Shown here piece after piece: positions 1 through 11,088 of a DNA stretch of 64,000 nt. The stretch is from assembly GCA_030490835.1 (NCBI GenBank), contig CM059971.1:53306012-53370011 (forward strand), given 5' to 3'. Positions within the stretch are counted from its first letter, which is position 1. Every line of letters begins with the position of its first letter. The notes below the pieces were generated by a model. That model searched no databases and was not told the origin of the DNA. It saw only the letters and a list, made by a program, of their open reading frames with translations. The translations under genes and the position numbers were made by a program. The DNA comes from Annona cherimola. Taxonomy: Eukaryota > Streptophyta > Magnoliopsida > Magnoliales > Annonaceae.

Positions 1-173
1 ATTTATTAACTAGATTTCTAATTTGAACCGAATCAATTTGTATAGGATTAAAATAGGGTTGGGTTAAAGTGTGAAAAATAGAATTGAAAATAGGGTTGAG
101 TTGAAATTTTACAAAGTGGGTTAGAGTTGTGTTTACACCAATCCAAGTTAACCTTACTTAATTTACACTCCTA
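1..173. mobile_element. possible terminal fragment of a hAT-like element
   Basis: The segment has GGGTTGGGTT-type runs and ends in ATTTACACTCCTA (161-173). The reverse complement of that end, TAGGAGTGTAAAT, resembles the TAGGGGTG ends of plant hAT elements, including the one at 12746. The other end lies outside the window and no TSD can be tested, so this is a weak call. Confidence 0.25.
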
Positions 174-566
174 GTTGAAACTAAGAAGACTAGATAACCC
201 ACCCATTTTTGCTTTTACAAATTAGAAACTCGAAGATGAAGATGATCTGTTCTTATAGATAACCCACCAAACTCCCCTTCTACATAATCAAGAACTAGCG
301 GATGAGGATTATTTATTTTTGCAGATAAAGATCATCTATTTCTATAGATAACCCACCCACCTTGATAAATCATCCCATTTCAAATTCTTCATTAATACTC
401 TTAAATTTTACATCCCCAGTCTTATAAAAAATAAAAGCTAGCATTATGAAACTTTTTTGATATATATATTGATATTTAGCATTACGACATGTGATTTTGA
501 TTATTTTTGGCCCATTTATCCTTGAAGCCCTTGTTATTTTTGGCTAATAAACCAAAATGTTACCAA
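174..566. repeat. unclassified AT-rich sequence with a short direct repeat
   Basis: No coding signal is visible. A roughly 31-bp stretch at 238-268 recurs imperfectly at 327-357, and the core TAGATAACCCACC also occurs near 190. The segment ends where a copia LTR begins at 567. Confidence 0.4.
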
Positions 567-2400
567 TGTTGGTCCGGAGTTTATGACAAAACCCAAGAGG
601 GGAGGGGTGAATTGGATTTTTAAAAATTCTTTTTGTAATTAGAAGCTTAACCCATTGTAAGTTTAATCCCATTGATGAAACATGCTATGAGATAGAATGA
701 GAGGGTGCAAATGAATTATAAAATGCAAGCAATCAAAACACACAAGAGACAACAATATATAGTGGTTCGGACAACTTTCCCTACTCCACTCTTTCAAGCA
801 CACACCCGTTGTGTCTTGGGTTCTACTATTGTATATTGAATACAATTTAGAGCACCCGCTCTCTTTTTTATTTTAGCTCCGGGGGGCCTTATACAATCTC
901 AGTATAAGTAGGTGACTAGTTTCACTCCAATCACACGCTACTTTGCCTTCACTTGGTCTTAGTCTCCAATATTAAACCGAGTGGAAAACAAATGATCAAA
1001 CAATAAATAAGAATTTTACACTTTACAGATGTATATGCAGATTCAAGCGCAGAGAAGAATTTGTAGGAGCAATTGAAGATGAAACAGTTCAGCTTTCAGC
1101 AGTTGTATGCAGTGTTCTTCTTGAAAAGCTTCTTATAGATCATTTAAATGCTAGAGGAAGAGTAAGGTGAACTCGATCAATGCTCATTCAACTTTTTTCC
1201 TTGTTCACTTGAAGTCCCTTAAATAGAGATAAGTAAATTCAAATGTTTGGTGGTAGGTGGCGCGCATTTAATGTGTTAACGTTATAATTTTTCCGACCGT
1301 TGCGAGCCTCTGCGACTTCAACCTTCAAGCTTTCAATTCAAGTTCCATATTCAGGTCGACCTAGTTTTAAACTTGACCCAAGTTGCAGGTGGAGTCGACT
1401 TCGGATGCGACTCCACCGATCATATGTCTTCTTAGAACTTTAAACTTTGTTTGTGATCTACTTGTGTGCTTGATCTTTTTTTCTTCTCTTTTCAAATGCT
1501 TGGATCTTCATTTTGGGATTTTGATCCTTGACATTTATCACGATACTTGGGTTTGTATAATATTCTTTGGTTTCTTGATAAAATTCCTTTTCATTTGCCT
1601 TGTGTGAAACCCCAACCTAAGTAGGGTCCAATGTATGCATTGGACATATACAAGTGATTTATATGTGAATTAAATGGAATTTTTGGATGATTTTAGGATT
1701 TTATGATATTTTGCAATTAGGGTTTAATTAAGAATGATGATTAAAAATTTAATTGCCGGAGCCCAAAGTGAGTCGGTATGACCCGAGGGGCTTAATGAGG
1801 ATTTAATGGTGATAAGGTGTCATGAATAATCATGTTAATTACCATGATTCAATTTATGGAGATTAAAGTGTAATTTTGGAATTAAGGTGAAAAATGATAA
1901 AAAATTCATAACTTGATACCTACAAGGAAGATTTCGATGAAATTTGAAAGGTAAGCTCATGACGGTGGGCCCAATCTTATGAATGGATTGGATTAAGGGA
2001 ATCATGATGGGATTAGGGTGATAATTAATTATTTTAATCCCAAATCCAAAAGATAAATTCAAGTGGTCATAACTTGACGTAGAAACGTCGGTTTGAGATG
2101 AAATTTGAAATGATGGAATAAAATTATGAAATCTGTGAGATGAATGAAATGGATTAAGCTAATTATCATGGAAAGTTGGTTTCTTGGAGAGCAAGTAACA
2201 AGTTACTTAAGAGCTAAATAAAGAAGGGCAATTGTGGACAAGTGGACGGTCAAGATGTGAGCTGATTTTTGGATTTTCAAAAATGGTGAAAAAGTATTTT
2301 ACTTGGCTGTAAATGTGCCACCACATATGGTAGATAAGGGAGCATTTAAGGAGTGTGGAATTGCAGCACCAAGTGGGCCCCACAGCTGGAAATTCCAGCT

Positions 2401-2410
2401 CTATAAAAGG
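2401..2410 (+). promoter_or_regulatory. TATA box of gypsy LTR copy C
   Basis: CTATAAAAGGG sits about 100 bp before a purine-rich leader (about 2500-2550). The same arrangement occurs in sister LTRs (TATAAATAG near 39503; TATATAAGAG near 42924), as expected for the U3/R boundary of an LTR promoter. Confidence 0.6.
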
Positions 2411-2565
2411 GAATGCACGTTCAAGTGATATGGGTGTTATGATATTTTTTAAGTGCTGAAACTTGCACCCCAAGGCAGCAGCTCACGTCCCAGCTCTAGG
2501 TCACCAAGGAGGAAGAAAAGAGAAGAAAAAAAGAAGGGGAAAAAGAGGGATTATCATTTAATCAA

Positions 2566-2571
2566 GTAAGT
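2566..2571 (+). promoter_or_regulatory. splice-donor-like GTAAGT in the LTR
   Basis: CAA followed by GTAAGT comes directly after the purine-rich leader. The same hexamer occupies the same relative place in sister LTRs at 39708-39713 and 53996-54001. Its conservation and its pairing with an acceptor-like site at 4701 suggest an intron within the LTR transcript. This is an inference. Confidence 0.35.
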
Positions 2572-4475
2572 ATATGATTATTTTGATTTTATGCCTCAAA
2601 TCTGGAAGTTATATGATGTTGTAAACTAAAATACGAACGGAATAGTAAATGGATGAATTTTAACATGAAACTTTTTGTGAAGAATCATTATGGGGTGATT
2701 AAGGAACGACCTAATTTTCAGCTTAAAAGGATAATCCAGTTGCAAATTAAAAATCTGAGAAGATTAACCCAAACAGGGTAAAACGGGTGACAGGATCAGC
2801 TGTAGAAAATAATTTTTAATAATTTTTATACAGGAAATTTTGGTCTGAAAATTTTACAAGATATATAAGACATATTGAGGATCATACAAAAAAATTTAAA
2901 ATTAGGTTTTGATGGGTATAAATATACCCCATAATTAACGTCATTCAGGTTGTCTGGAAATGGATTCTGCTGTCCAGCAAGGTAAAAATGCCAAAATAAA
3001 TAGAAATATTAAATATTTCGTGCTGAAAATATTTATTTTGGTTAATTCATGTAGTTATTAAGGTATGGTAGAAATTTCAGATCAAAACTACTTGATTTGA
3101 TATTAATTCAAGATTTTGAGATTTCAGTACGCCTGATTTCAGCATATGTGGTTAGTTTGAGAAGAAAATCAAAAAGAAATATGAAACCTATGTAGAAATG
3201 ATCCAAATTGATATATGTGTTAAATCCTTAAATATGGATTAAGAAAAGTGGATTATATCCTGAAATTTCGGATTTATAAATCTGCTTAGGATTATGTGTC
3301 AAGAGACACGTTAAATGGGTGAAAAATGGGTTCCAAAGTTGCTGTTTTGGAAATCTATGATTAGTGGATTTAAATTTCATAAAAATACCCTAAGTAAAGT
3401 GATTATTAAGGATAATTATCATGCTGAAATGTGGAATAAATTGATGACTTGGGAAATTTTATGAAAGGCCTCATATATGTGTTGCCAAATGGGCATATGT
3501 GAATGGATAGACATGCATAAGTGGTAAATGACCTATGTAAATTGATTTTGTGCAAAAATGCATGAAAATATGATAAATTTTGTGAATATATTGCTGTTTA
3601 GAATTGCATGATGTTAATCTCAAATTTTGGGATTAATTAATGAGGCTTAAGGCAACAACGGGTGCTTAAAATGAGCAACGATGAGTGAATTTTGGAAAAG
3701 GAGTGAAAAATGACTTAAGAAAGGTAATGAGCTATTAAATAATAATTATTGAATGATTATTATGTGATTGAATGACTATCCTACTTATGGGACTAAATGT
3801 GATGTGTAATAACCCATGTAATGCACAAGCATGTGCTATACGGGCGTAACGACTTGAGAAGTCGAAGGAATTATGTATGTTAAAGAAAATGGGTTGGAAA
3901 ACTAAGTTGAATGCAAGCAAAGAAAATATATGAATGTTATATCGTTCTTATATGTATAGGCAAAGGCAAAGGGATAAGCGAAACGGAAAGCTAAGCAAGC
4001 GAGGTAAGCAAACAGCTTTCTAAATGATTTTGGTTTTCATTACAAGGTATTTAAGGATGACCATTCCTTGTTTATATATGTATTGAAATAAATGATTGCT
4101 TATGGTTTCACAATTATGCTTGAAATGTGATGAAACATGAATTTATACGATGTTTCATTGAAATGATGTTTAAAGAGGGATGATGCAAAGAATTCTCTAC
4201 ATGAGAATGACAAGTTTCATGTGTAAGAGGGTATATAATGCCGGGGTGACTAAAAGTCATGTATGGAATGGAAATCAAGTAGGCTAGTCGAGGTAGTAAG
4301 TGGACAAGGAGTCCCCTTTGACGTTGCCAAGTCGGTAGGTCCGACGCTAAGGATAGAAAGGATCATGTCATGAAAGAGGGTTCCCCGTGCTAGCGTACCG
4401 TCACATGAAGGATAACGTCATCAATGGAAATGATGAATTTGCACATCCAATATTCATGAAATGTTTATGAAAAGT

Positions 4476-4541
4476 GTTTGAATGATTTATGAAAATTGTT
4501 TGAATGATTTATGAAAATTGTTTGAATGATTTATGAAAAGG
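4476..4541 (+). repeat. 22-bp tandem repeat, three copies
   Basis: The unit GTTTGAATGATTTATGAAAA plus TT is repeated three times head to tail inside the gypsy LTR. The sister LTRs do not show this expansion, so it is probably local to this copy. Confidence 0.85.
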
Positions 4542-4675
4542 TTTTTGCTCCATAGGTAGTTGATCACTTGATAAGTGTCTCTACTGAAGGGAGAAAAATG
4601 CTTTTAAATAAATATGCTTCAAAATGAATTGCCTGTAAAATATAATCTTGCTTATTGAGTTGAATTTCAACTTAC

Positions 4676-4701
4676 GTTTTGTTTTCCAAATCCATAGACA
4701 G
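4676..4701 (+). promoter_or_regulatory. splice-acceptor-like site in the LTR
   Basis: A T-rich run (ACGTTTTGTTTTCC) leads to CATAGACAG ending at 4701. The same string occurs in copies ending at 41722 (CATAGACAG), 55374 (TTAAGACAG) and 26437 (CTAAGACAG). It follows a TTGAGTT...ACTCACG-type motif that could supply a branch point. The functional reading is inferred. Confidence 0.35.
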
Positions 4702-5701
4702 GGGAAAGGAAGGAGGCAAGGAGCACAGGTGGAGATTCAAGGATGAACGAATTCCATGAGTACCTGTATATGAACTTATGAATGTTAACTATTAAATTGT
4801 TATTCAATGTTGTAGAAGGATTATGTTATGTTTTATGCCTATGGATTGGCGAAAATTTTTATTGGTAAATGCTAAGGCATGAAATATTATGATATGGTTA
4901 AGCATGAAGATTATGAGATGACATGTGTAACTCTCAAATGATATAATGACCTAAAATGGCATTTGATGGAAATAGAATGTATAAATGATATAAAATCCTA
5001 AGAAGTTAGGATTAAGTGGATAAATATCCGTTAAAACCTGTCGTGTGACAGGGCAACAATCCTGATCACGTTTACTAGTCGAACGATCTTGAGGTAAGGT
5101 TGTGACGCTCGGGCTGGGGCGCTACACCTTGACTCAAAATTACACTGCCTCTTGAATTTAGTTTCCACATCATAATAATAGGTTTCGGAAGCATCTAAAT
5201 AATGATTTTTACTTAAGTCGCAGGCTTGAGTCGACTTGAGGTGCAACTTCACCCAAGTCGCATGTTGGGGTCGACTTGAGCTGCGACTTCACCCGAGTTG
5301 CATAATGGAGTCGACTTGTTATGCGACTTAACTATGTTATTCTCAAATTCTGTGACCAGGGTTCACTCAAGTCGCAGTTAGAGTCGACTTGGTATTGCGG
5401 CTTTACCTAAGTCGCAGTTGGAGTCGACTTCGGTTTCGACTTCGTCTGTCTCGGAGTCCCAATTTCAGTGATGTCGATTTTTAGGCCTTTGAAGTCAATA
5501 CTGGAGTAGACTTAGGTATCGATTTGACCTAAGTCTATGCCTAAGTCGACTTGGCATGCGACTTGGCCTGCTATTCTTTTGACCTTTGATTATTTGAACC
5601 TTGGCATCACTTAGCAAACTCATTAGTACTTAAATGATTCTTAAATTGAGTTGTTAATCATCAAAACATGAATTGTACTTAATTTTCCTCAAGTTCCAAC
5701 A

Positions 5702-6136
5702 ACTAGCCCTTTCAAACCACCACTCTTAATCTTGAATTCGCTAGAAAGAGAATTTTTGCACCTGCTTCTCCTCCTCTTGTGTTGCGATGTTGCGCAAGAA
5801 TAATTTTAGGAAACAAATGGGGACTTAATGATTGATTATGATACCAACTGTAGAGGCCTAGTCAAAATCACCTCTAACACACGTCCTGTTTTCATTCCCC
5901 ACATCATCCATAATCCCCAAGTGAGCTGGGCTATTGAAAAATCTCCTAAATATATGGGATCCTAACAAATAACCAGGATGGCTTATAAAAAGAGAGAGTC
6001 CATGGGATTGGAGATTCAAGACTTCTACAATTACTACAACTCTACTCTTGTCAAAATTCTCTTAGATCCCAATTTTATTGTGAATCATGCTCACAAATCC
6101 ATAAACATGTGAAGATCCCTTTCTGGACTTCTAAAC
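5702..6136 (+). mobile_element. remnant of a gypsy LTR (3' part)
   Basis: The stretch has a TATA box (CTTATAAAA, 5983-5990) and stops directly before a gypsy-type primer-binding site at 6137. That makes it the downstream end of a 5' LTR. No matching second LTR is visible, and the left end is undefined because it abuts the copia LTR at 5701. Confidence 0.5.
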
Positions 6137-6156
6137 TTGGCGCCATCTTTGGGAAT
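6137..6156 (+). other. gypsy-type primer-binding site remnant
   Basis: TTGGCGCCATCTTTGGGAAT closely resembles the TGGCGCCGTCTGTGGGAA block that follows the 5' LTR in many plant Ty3/gypsy elements of the Tat group. A gag-like ORF begins 74 bp downstream, which is the expected arrangement. Confidence 0.6.
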
Positions 6157-6229
6157 CGAAGTTAGAAATCTGTTTCTACCTTTTTTTCTACTCATCTTTT
6201 CATTCTTCATTTCCCCCTTTTCGACTACC

Positions 6230-6541
6230 ATGGAGCACAACCAATCTGTTTATGACTTGATGAACATCATGCAAATGGGTGACACACACCAAAGTGCAAA
6301 GGGATCCTCCGCTGGAACCAGTTTTGGGGAAATCGATCTCAATATCACTATCACCAAAGAAGACTTCCAGGAGATGTTGACCGTAATACGAGAATGGAAA
6401 GCTCAAAAGCAATCAACCTGCTTATCACTCCGTCAAATGGGTGGCCCCTATGTGCAAATCTTGATGCAAGAACATGTTGGTAATACTTTTTCTACCCCTT
6501 TGCCAAGATTCATCAATACTTTCGGATATTCACACCTCTGA
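6230..6541 (+). pseudogene. N-terminal gag fragment of a gypsy element
   Basis: An ATG at 6230 opens a frame of about 103 codons starting MEHNQSVYDLMNIMQMGD. The open frame extends upstream through the PBS but has no earlier ATG, so I chose the start at 6230. No retrotransposon-gag core, zinc knuckle or protease is reached before the stop at 6539-6541. Identity rests on position, downstream of an LTR remnant and a gypsy-type PBS. It is a short truncated gag, and no other function is suggested by the sequence. Confidence 0.45.
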
Positions 6542-6735
6542 AATCAGAAACGAGCCTCTCCCCCATAAGTTCAACTTATGGTCTTGAAACCTTATTATAG
6601 AAGTTCGTAAAGGGATTTTCACACAGGTGTGGACTCGTGAGTAGGATTCTTGATGAGATTGGGTTCCTTAAAAATTTTAATACGAGAGGAATTCTAGTAA
6701 TGATAGAAGTCTTGAGTTCCCTTATATGTTGACTC
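6542..6735. other. unclassified sequence between two retroelement remnants
   Basis: No ORF, repeat or recognisable motif is visible. It is probably residual gypsy internal sequence after the gag stop. Confidence 0.3.
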
Positions 6736-7190
6736 TGTTATGAATAAATAACAAATCAAACACAATTTATGTTTTGATAATTAACAATTCAATTTGAGAA
6801 GATTTAATGCACTAACATATATGTTGAGATGTGTTAGGATACTTCAAGATTCAACTTGGTGGATCAAGTCGTACGCCAAGTCAACTCAGGCATCGACTTA
6901 AGTCAAGTTGATACCGAAGTCGACTCCAGCATCGACTTCAAAGGGGCATTTTTCAACAACATTGACATGTGGACACATGAATAGGCGAAGTTGCAACTAA
7001 AGTTGACTTCGCATGCGACTTGGGTGAAGTCGCAACCCAAGTCGACTCTGTTAGCGACTCGAGGTATCTTCAGAGGTCCGAAGCTAAATCGGACAGAGTG
7101 AAGTCGCAACCAAAGTCAACTCAGATGTGCGACTTAGGTGAAGTCACACATAAAGTCAACTCAGACATGCGACTTGAGAACTGGACATGA
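6736..7190 (+). mobile_element. old, truncated SIRE-like copia LTR fragment
   Basis: The segment begins TGTTATGAATAAATAACAAA and then follows the 5' LTR at 7575 in order: a TATGTTTTGATAATTAACAA block, a TACTAACAT-like block, then GTCGAC/AAGTCGCA repeats (about 6860-7180). It is clearly more diverged than the 7575 LTR and stops within the first repeat zone, so the downstream two thirds are missing. Confidence 0.65.
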
Positions 7191-7574
7191 TTGTTTTGAA
7201 AATAAAATATTTTAAACCACTCAGTCCGCAGACTATGCCCTTCTCGAATTGAGAACTGGGCATGGTTGTTTTGAAAATAAAATATTTTTGTAAACTATTT
7301 CCAAATCCTAATGTTAGGATGACCACCCTTAAAGAGTTTAACAATATTTTAATAAATTCATTTTACCAAACATTGAAATATTTGAGAAGATAATATTTTG
7401 CAAAATTTCAATGATTTGCTAAACAACTTTTGAAATTCTCATTTCAAGAAGCTTTTGAACTAATTCAAAACTCGCGGAGACAAAACTTTTCTTAATAAAC
7501 TTTTTATGAGCAAAACATATGCAACTCACTTCCATCCACTGTAATGGCATTATCTGTCTTGTCCACGTCACTTC
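7176..7574. repeat. host sequence with a 38-bp duplication, left flank of copia A
   Basis: A 38-bp segment starting GAGAACTGGACATGATTG (7176-7213) recurs almost exactly at 7251-7288. The rest is AT-rich without coding signal. It ends with ACTTC (7570-7574), the left target-site copy of copia A, and is therefore continuous with 21132 before the insertion. Confidence 0.6.
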
Positions 7575-9174
7575 TGTTGGAAACAAGTGTTGAAATCAAA
7601 GGCAAAATAACCAAAGTATATGTTTTGATGATTGACAACTTAATTTGAGTAATTTTTGGCTACTAACATGTTTGTGAAATGTTTAAGGATATAAAAATGA
7701 AAAATATGAAGCATGACCAAGTTGATCACCAAGTCGACTCCAGCATCGACTTCAAAGGCCATTTTTTGTCCAGAGTTGAAATTGAGGAGCAAGAGCTGCC
7801 GAAGTCGCACATGAAGTCGACTTCGCATGCTACTTGGGCGAAGTCGCAGATCAAGTCGACTCCAGCATCGACTTCAACTGACCAACACAGAATTTGAAGA
7901 GCAAAGTTGCAGACAAAGTCGACTTGACTTATAACTTGAGTGAAGTTGAAGACCAAGTCGACCCAAACATTCAACTTGGATCAAATGAAGATAAGCAAGG
8001 TCCAAAAATAACCAGATTTGCATTAACAGAGCAAGGAATACACATTTGGACATTTACAAGAACTCCAAGTTTCAAGTATTCAAGATTTCAAGACACGAAA
8101 CTAAAAATTTTCAAGCTAGAATGATCATACAGAGTTTCAAGTGATATAAATCAGTAGAAGAACAATTAACATGAAGAAAATCAAGCGACCAAAGTCATCT
8201 CAAATGAATTCAAGTTCATCTAGCAAACAAAGGAAGTGAAGTCGCACCGAAGTCGACTCCAGCAGCGACTTTGGTCAAGTCCAAGTCGACCTGAAGAAGA
8301 GACTTGGAAATTGCAACAAATCGAAGTCGCACCCGAAGTCGACTCCACATACGACTTGGGTCAAGTTCAACACTAAGTCGACCTGAGGAGGAACTTGAAC
8401 AGACTGCTGAAAATTGAAGTCGCACCCGAAGTCGACTCTACCTGCAACTTGGGTCGCAATGGTCGGAAAATTTTCGAACGTTGGTGCATTAAATGCGTGC
8501 CACCTACTTCCAAACGTTCGAATACCCTCGTCATTTATATAAGGCATTCAATACAAACATGAGGGTAGCTGAAAACTTCATTGATTGAGCACAACTTTCA
8601 TCTCTAAGAGCATTAAGTGATCAAGGCAACATCTAGAAGAAGAACTTTGCATTCATACCGTCAAGAGCTGCTTGCTGAATCATTTAGTCTTCCTCACAAG
8701 TTCTTCTCCGCGCCAAATCTGCCTCTACACATCAGTAACGTGTAGAAACTTTCTTTATTCCTTTTCTTGTTGTATTAAACTTGATTTAGTTTCAGCAACT
8801 AAGATCAAGTGTAAGCAAAGTAGTGTGTGACTGGAGTGGGACTTGTCACCTACTTGTGCTGTGAGTTGTTTATGCCCCCTAGAGCTGGAATCTAGAAGAG
8901 AGTAGAGACTCTAGTTGTATTCGTGAAATATATAGTGGAACCCAAGTCACAAGGGGTGTGAGCTTGGAAGAGTGGAGTAGGGAAAGTTGCATGAACCACT
9001 AAAAAATCTTGTCCATTGATTTATATTTCTGCTTTCATTATCTTATTACTTCCTATTTGTTTCATTAAAAGGGACTGAACTAAATCGGTGAATATTTTCT
9101 GCTTAAGTGAAAAATTTTAAATACCCAATTCACCCCTTCCCTCTTGGGTAATTGTCATAAACTCGGGACCAACA
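7575..9174 (+). repeat. 5' LTR of copia A
   Basis: This 1600-bp LTR begins TGTTGGAAACAAGTG and ends CGGGACCAACA. It holds two zones of GTCGAC-centred dyad repeats (about 7730-7980 and 8236-8455, about ten GTCGAC sites in all) and a TATATAAGG box near 8536. It is about 92 bp shorter than the 3' LTR, mainly because repeat units are missing from both zones. Confidence 0.95.
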
Positions 9175-9176
9175 AG

Positions 9177-9188
9177 TGGTATCAGAGC
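9177..9188 (+). other. primer-binding site, initiator tRNA-Met type
   Basis: TGGTATCAGAGC begins two bases after the 5' LTR. It is the standard copia PBS complementary to the 3' end of initiator methionine tRNA. Confidence 0.95.
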
Positions 9189-9224
9189 AGGTCTTTGAGT
9201 TTTATCAAAGAGATCTTTTATATA

Positions 9225-10784
9225 ATGGCAAAGTTCCCGCATTTGCCAAAGGTCAATCCTTTACCAGACCACCATTTTTGATGGAAACAATTTTGGCTAT
9301 TGGAAGCTACGTATGAAACAACTCATCATGACTACAGATTTGGACTCTTGGATTGTGATCCAAGACGGTGTGACCTTGCCAATTGATGGAAGAGCTTCCA
9401 AATGGACCGATGTGGAAGTGAAAATTGTTAAGAGCAACTCTAAGGCTATGAATTCATTATTTTGTGCTCTTACTGCCTCTGAATATGATAGAGTATCCTC
9501 TTGTTTGACCGCCAAAGAAATATGAGATACATTAACATCTATTTATGAAGGAACCTCTAGGTCCAAAGGACAAGAAGAAATATTTTGATTGGAGAATTAG
9601 AAAGTTTCAAAATATTGGACACTAAGAATATTTCTGAAATGTTTGCTAGATTTTCAAAAATTACTAATGCTTTGAAAGGTCTTGGAAAAGCTATCTCAGA
9701 ATCTAAACAGGTTACGAAGATTCTAAGAGCCCTACCGGAATCATGGACTCCAAAGATCACTGCAATAGAAGAAGCTAATGACCTAAACACATGGAAGCTA
9801 GAAGACCTCATTAACTCATTAATGTCACATGAGCTAATTAAGAAAAGAAATGAAGATCACCACAAAGGAAAGAGAGCAATTGCATTAAAAGCCACACAAG
9901 ATTCGGACGTCTCCACCTCATCCTCACAAAACGACGATGAGGAGATTGCCTTACTTACAAGACGATTTAGAAAGTTTGTAAGGAAATAAAGGAATTTTAA
10001 AAGTTTTAAAGAAAGAAATTCTAAGGAGAAAAAGGAGGCAACGAAATATTTTCGGTGCGGTGGTATGGGACATATGCAAGCCTAATGCCCAACGCCTAAG
10101 GAAACCAAAGCAACAGAGCGTCAAGAAAAGAAGGAAAGATATGAAAGACAAAAATTTCAAAAGCCAAAGGGAAGAGGAATGTATGTGAATGAAGAAACTT
10201 CATCAACAAGTAGTTCCTCAAATGATGATCTTGAAGCAACAAATTGCGTAAGAATATGCTGCATGACGCGGATTGAGCAAGAAGAAACTTTGTTGTGTTT
10301 AAACGCAATAGAAGTTTTGGAAGAACAAACTACCTCAACAAAATATACAAGTAATGAAGAGGTAACTTCCAAACTTGATTATTCTCAATCTATTCATTGT
10401 TCTATACAGGAGTGTCTCAAATGTGCTGAATTAGAGGAATTACAACAAGCGTATGATTCATTATATGAGGAAATCAAAAAACTAGAAAACAAATTATCAT
10501 TGAAGAAACAACAATGTAATTCCATTATTATTGTAAATGGAAAACTAGCAGAAAGAACAACAAAACTAAAAGAAGAAAATGAATTGTTATTAAAAGAAGT
10601 GGAGAAATTGAAAAAGGAGAATGAATCCTTAAATGAATCATTAACTAAGTTCTCTAATCCAGGAGAGAGTGTGAAAATATTTCTGAACATGACCTCTCAA
10701 AACAATAGAAGAGGTTTTGGATACTCCACATTTGAGCAAGGAGAAAGCAGCAAATTAAATGTGCCAAAACTTGGAAAAAATTAA
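9225..10784 (+). pseudogene. copia A gag (UBN2-type capsid domain, zinc knuckle, coiled coil)
   Basis: The likely start is the ATG at 9225 (MAKFPHLPKV), soon after the PBS, as in copy B. The reading frame shifts near 9280. It then encodes an FDGNNFGYWKLRMKQ block and an alpha-helical gag domain (about 9313-9840), a basic linker, a zinc-knuckle remnant (10047-10088), and a C-terminal coiled coil rich in Glu/Lys (about 10430-10640). Gag forms the cytoplasmic virus-like particle that packages element RNA. Breaks: stops near 9523 and 9987, a stop at 10083 inside the knuckle, and Tyr in place of its first Cys. The long coiled-coil C-terminus fits Sirevirus gag proteins. Confidence 0.85.
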
Positions 10785-11088
10785 GCTAAAACTGCACCCA
10801 TTTACAAACCAAAGGGGAAATAAGTCGTTTGGACTAGAAGACCAACCTTTGAACCACAACATACTTGGAGATCTACTCCTAGATTACCAATGGCCTGTAA
10901 CTTTTGCAACAAGATGGGTCACAAAATTTATCAATGAAACTTTAAGAAACTATATGACTATAGTGCAAAATTAGTTTGGATTCTAAGAAACACCAGATTT
11001 GGACTTTCAAGAGTGGAACAATGAAGATTAAATCAGTTTACTAACCCAAATGGACCCATAAAATGGGTACCAAAGAGATAAGCTTTAT
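10785..11088 (+). pseudogene. gag-protease linker, frame-broken
   Basis: The stretch holds the short string NPNGPIKWVPK (about 11042-11076). This matches a conserved linker before the protease in SIRE-type copia polyproteins. Stops and frameshifts interrupt the rest. Confidence 0.55.

Larger units (their letters stand above)
1603..5126 (+). mobile_element. long solo LTR of a gypsy-type family (copy C)
   Basis: This 3.5-kb unit starts TGTGAAACCCCAACC and ends GGGGCGCTACA. It is bounded by a perfect 5-bp TSD, CCTTG (1598-1602 and 5127-5131). No gag, pol, PBS or PPT lies inside, so it is a solo LTR or an LTR-only derivative. Family relatives are at 38179-42124, 37856-55804 (interrupted), 25070-26923 and 22397-25060 (inverted). 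Shared landmarks, in order: a TATA box, a purine-rich leader, a GTAAGT site, a GAGTT...ACTCACG-type motif before CATAGACAG, the string GTGTGACAGGGCAACAAT near the 3' end, and the terminal GTGACGCTCGG. A Ty3/gypsy chromovirus of the Tekay/Del kind is inferred from length and motif layout, not proven. Confidence 0.9.
567..5701 (-). mobile_element. solo LTR of the SIRE-like copia family, split by another LTR
   Basis: The LTR runs from TGTTGGTCC at 567 to TTCCAACA at 5701. Removing the inserted gypsy LTR (1603-5126 plus one TSD copy) leaves 567-1602 joined to 5132-5701, about 1.6 kb, the same size as the other LTRs of this family. It matches the LTRs at 43017-44602 and 52199-53886 in the same orientation, including the GTCGAC arrays (about 1350-1410 and 5220-5560). 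No internal region flanks either end, so it behaves as a solo LTR. The flanking pentamers (ACCAA left, ACTAG right) do not match, so truncation or later rearrangement is possible. Confidence 0.85.

Noticed and set aside
7679..8124. Open frames in the copia LTRs with repeating KSTP/ATW-type residues, and equivalents near 14329-14898, 19572-20045, 43773-44515 and 52916-53466
   Set aside because: They translate the GTCGAC dyad repeats in several frames on both strands, lie within LTRs and have no conserved start. They are shadows of the repeat.
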